Part shown: positions 62,096 to 64,000 of the stretch, piece after piece
Layout of the letters: the number at the start of each line of letters is the position of its first letter
Position numbering within the stretch: position 1 is the stretch's first letter
Source: an uncultured Bacteroidota bacterium
GTDB lineage: Bacteria > Bacteroidota > Bacteroidia > Flavobacteriales > Flavobacteriaceae
Assembly (NCBI GenBank): GCA_902514615.1
Contig: CABXRG010000002.1
Location: forward strand, 32,537 to 96,536
DNA length: 64,000 bases
Direction: 5' to 3'
Notes under the pieces: model-generated
Databases searched by the model: none
What the model was told of the DNA's origin: nothing
The model's input: the letters and a program-made list of their open reading frames with translations, nothing else
Translations under genes and position numbers: made by a program

Positions 62096-64000
62096 ATGAA
62101 AAAAATCAAATACATACTTTTTTGTATTCTGATCAGTTTAAACGTAATATTTGGACAAGATAAAATTGAGAATAAGGATAAGAAAGATGAAAAAATTAAT
62201 AAAAATTTACCAATTAAATCAGATAGGTCTTTTGATTTAAATACAGATGAAGGTACATGGATGTCATTGGATGTAAGTCCTGATGGAAGTACAATAGTTT
62301 TTGATTTACTTGGTGACATATATTCAATGCCAATTTCTGGTGGTAAAGCTACTCGAATTACAAAAGGAATGGCCTTTGATTCTCAACCAAGATTTTCACC
62401 CGATGGAAAATCAATTGCATATGTAAGTGATAAAAGCGGTGGTAATAATGTATGGATAAGAAATCTAGAGACTAATGATTCAATACAAATAACTAAAGAG
62501 AAAAACAATCAAACAGCTTTTGCAGATTGGTCAAAAGATGGAAATTATCTTATAATATCAAAAGGTAGAAGAAATTTAAAATTACATATGTATCATAAAG
62601 ATGGAGGCAAAGGAATTAAGCTTATAGGAGAGCCTTCATCTTTAAAAATAGTTCAACCTGAAGTTGGACATGATGATAGGTATATATGGTATGCTCATAG
62701 ATCTAACTCTTGGCAATATAACGCACGTTTTCCTCAATATCAAATTTCAAAATATGATAGAGAAACCGGTGAAATTAAACGTGAAACCTCAAGATTTGGT
62801 TCAGCTTTCACTCCAACTCTTTCACCAAACGGAAAATGGATGGTTTATGGAACAAGATTTGAAGATAAAACAGCATTAAGAATAAGAGATCTTCATACTG
62901 GTCACGAAAGATGGTTGGCTTTCCCTGTTCAAAAAGATGATCAAGAATCTCAAGCAACCATTGGGGTTCTTCCTAACATGTCTTTTACACCGGATAGTAA
63001 AAGTTTGCTAGCCTTCTATGGTGGTAAGATTAATAAGATTCCAATTAACGGAGAAGAATCATCAATTATCTCTTTTAATGTTAATGAGAAAATTGAGATT
63101 GGACCTGAGTTAAAATTTGATTATAAAATATCTGATGATGAATTATTAACTATTTCTCAAATAAGGGATGTATCTCTATCTCCAGACAGAAAACATTTAG
63201 CCTTCACAGCATTGAACAAACTTTATACTATTAATCTTGAAGATAATTCATTAAACAGATTAACAAATTTTCAGGATAAAATTACAGAAGCTATGCCTAA
63301 ATGGAGTCCAGATGGAACAGAAATAGTATTTGCTACATGGAGTAATAATGATGGAGGAGCACTGTATAAGGTAAGATCTGATGGTAGAAAAAAACCTACA
63401 CTTTTAACAGGTAGTGAGTATGGTAATAAACCAGGTGTATACTCATTTCCTAATTGGAATCCAGAAGGTGATAAAATAGTTTTTTTAGTTGGTGATGAAA
63501 GAAGCTATAAAGAAAGCTATGGACCAGGAGCTTTTAAGTCAAATGAAAGAATAATGTGGGTTTCTTCAAATGGAGGAAAACTTAATTATATAGCTGAATC
63601 AAAGGGCAGGTCAAACCCCCATTTTGTTAAAGGTAAAAACAGAATATTTTTATTTAACTATAGTAACGGTTTAGTTTCAATTAAATGGGATGGAACTGAT
63701 GAAAAGAAAATAATTAAAGTTACTGGAACTACTCCTTTTGGAGCTGGTGAGAAAACTACTCCCTCTAATGCAAGCTTAATTTTAATATCCCCAGATGGGA
63801 ATCAAGGTCTTGCTAAGATTGGAAACAATATTTATAGTTTTATAATTCCTTATTCTGGAGTAGAGTCTTTAAAAATTTCTGTATCAAACCCGAAGTCTTC
63901 ATCATTTCCTGCTAGAAAACTTACAAAAATTGGAGGAGAGTTTCCTTCATGGGATACTTATACAAATTCAATTTATTGGTCTTTAGGTAAGTCTTTCTTT
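62096..64000 (+). CDS. Exported propeller-amidohydrolase protein, 3' truncated by the window end
   Basis: An ATG at 62096 opens a frame with no stop to the window edge (635 codons). It begins with a signal peptide (MKKIKYILFCILISLNVIFG, then QDKIENKDKK) and continues into WD40-like PD40 repeats: SPDGSTIVFD, FSPDGKSIAYVSDKSGGNNV, WSKDGNYLIISK, LSPNGKWMVYGTR, LSPDRKHLAFTA, WSPDGTEIVFAT. This is the N-terminal propeller of the flavobacterial propeller-plus-amidohydrolase proteins; the hydrolase domain would be beyond the window, so that part is inference. Divergent from the M28 peptidase. Confidence 0.88.
   Translation, partial: MKKIKYILFCILISLNVIFGQDKIENKDKKDEKINKNLPIKSDRSFDLNTDEGTWMSLDVSPDGSTIVFDLLGDIYSMPISGGKATRITKGMAFDSQPRFSPDGKSIAYVSDKSGGNNVWIRNLETNDSIQITKEKNNQTAFADWSKDGNYLIISKGRRNLKLHMYHKDGGKGIKLIGEPSSLKIVQPEVGHDDRYIWYAHRSNSWQYNARFPQYQISKYDRETGEIKRETSRFGSAFTPTLSPNGKWMVYGTRFEDKTALRIRDLHTGHERWLAFPVQKDDQESQATIGVLPNMSFTPDSKSLLAFYGGKINKIPINGEESSIISFNVNEKIEIGPELKFDYKISDDELLTISQIRDVSLSPDRKHLAFTALNKLYTINLEDNSLNRLTNFQDKITEAMPKWSPDGTEIVFATWSNNDGGALYKVRSDGRKKPTLLTGSEYGNKPGVYSFPNWNPEGDKIVFLVGDERSYKESYGPGAFKSNERIMWVSSNGGKLNYIAESKGRSNPHFVKGKNRIFLFNYSNGLVSIKWDGTDEKKIIKVTGTTPFGAGEKTTPSNASLILISPDGNQGLAKIGNNIYSFIIPYSGVESLKISVSNPKSSSFPARKLTKIGGEFPSWDTYTNSIYWSLGKSFF

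Noticed and set aside
62065..62319. Minus-strand frame at the start of the propeller-amidohydrolase gene.
   Set aside because: The plus-strand frame is continuous, has a signal peptide and clear PD40 repeats.
1..64000. CRISPR arrays, insertion sequences, phage genes or toxin-antitoxin pairs.
   Set aside because: No spaced direct repeats, transposase motifs, terminal inverted repeats or small toxin-like gene pairs were seen; the only tandem repeat is in the L31 gene.

Overview
The window reads as a piece of chromosome from a marine, AT-rich, streamlined member of the Bacteroidota, class Flavobacteriia. The pointers are: (1) the promoter -7 box TAnnTTTG in front of many transcription units; (2) no visible Shine-Dalgarno sequences; (3) str, S10, spc and alpha ribosomal clusters fused into one run without tuf; (4) a 950-residue CarB, a single-chain PurL, a type B L31 and GTG-started rpmH; (5) a green-tuned proteorhodopsin divergent from its retinal-forming enzyme Blh. 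G+C looks like roughly 30-35% by eye (not computed). Genes are tightly packed, no stretch over 300 bases lacks a gene, and I see no tRNA, rRNA, CRISPR array, insertion sequence or prophage.

Layout. 1-5.1 kb: the tail of a periplasmic-binding-protein-like protein, then pyrG, yidC and mnmA. 5.2-21.8 kb: a 32-gene ribosomal run (rpsL to rplQ, with fusA, secY, infA, rpmJ and rpoA) closed by a clear terminator. 21.8-27.3 kb: carA, eno, gltA, argS. 27.3-29.1 kb: the proteorhodopsin/blh photochemistry locus, separated from argS by a UUCG-tetraloop terminator. 29.1-34.7 kb: folD, a minus-strand unit of NamZ-type muramidase, VOC protein and unknown membrane protein, and a plus-strand FtsX-type permease with a cystathionine-beta-synthase-like enzyme. 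34.7-45.0 kb (minus): M28 peptidase, acyl-CoA dehydrogenase, then purL, an MsbA-like exporter, a glycosyltransferase and a DUF4199 protein. 45.0-50.9 kb: rpmE (type B, with an 18-bp tandem-repeat tail), mtaB, a small GNAT, a TPR-like protein, rpmH, carB. 50.9-59.6 kb: S41 peptidase lipoprotein and purB, a carboxypeptidase-regulatory-like protein, priA, rpsF-rpsR-rplI, hisS. 59.6-64 kb: sterol desaturase family protein, a second M28 peptidase, and a truncated propeller-amidohydrolase protein.

Most content is translation, nucleotide synthesis (CTP, carbamoyl phosphate, purines) and central carbon metabolism. The ecologically telling part is light use: the proteorhodopsin has the proton-pump triad Asp85-Thr89-Glu96, Met at the tuning site and Gly141 at the helix-E position that is a carotenoid window in antenna-bearing rhodopsins. 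Exported peptidases and the propeller-amidohydrolase fit a life on dissolved protein and peptides.

I did not find a wholly new multi-gene system. The best second looks are the predicted carotenoid antenna site, the divergent iron-ligand pattern of Blh, the tandem-repeat tail of L31, the palindrome pair at the pyrG start, an M28 peptidase with an Asp where a zinc-binding His is expected, and the consistent use of zinc-free ribosomal proteins.
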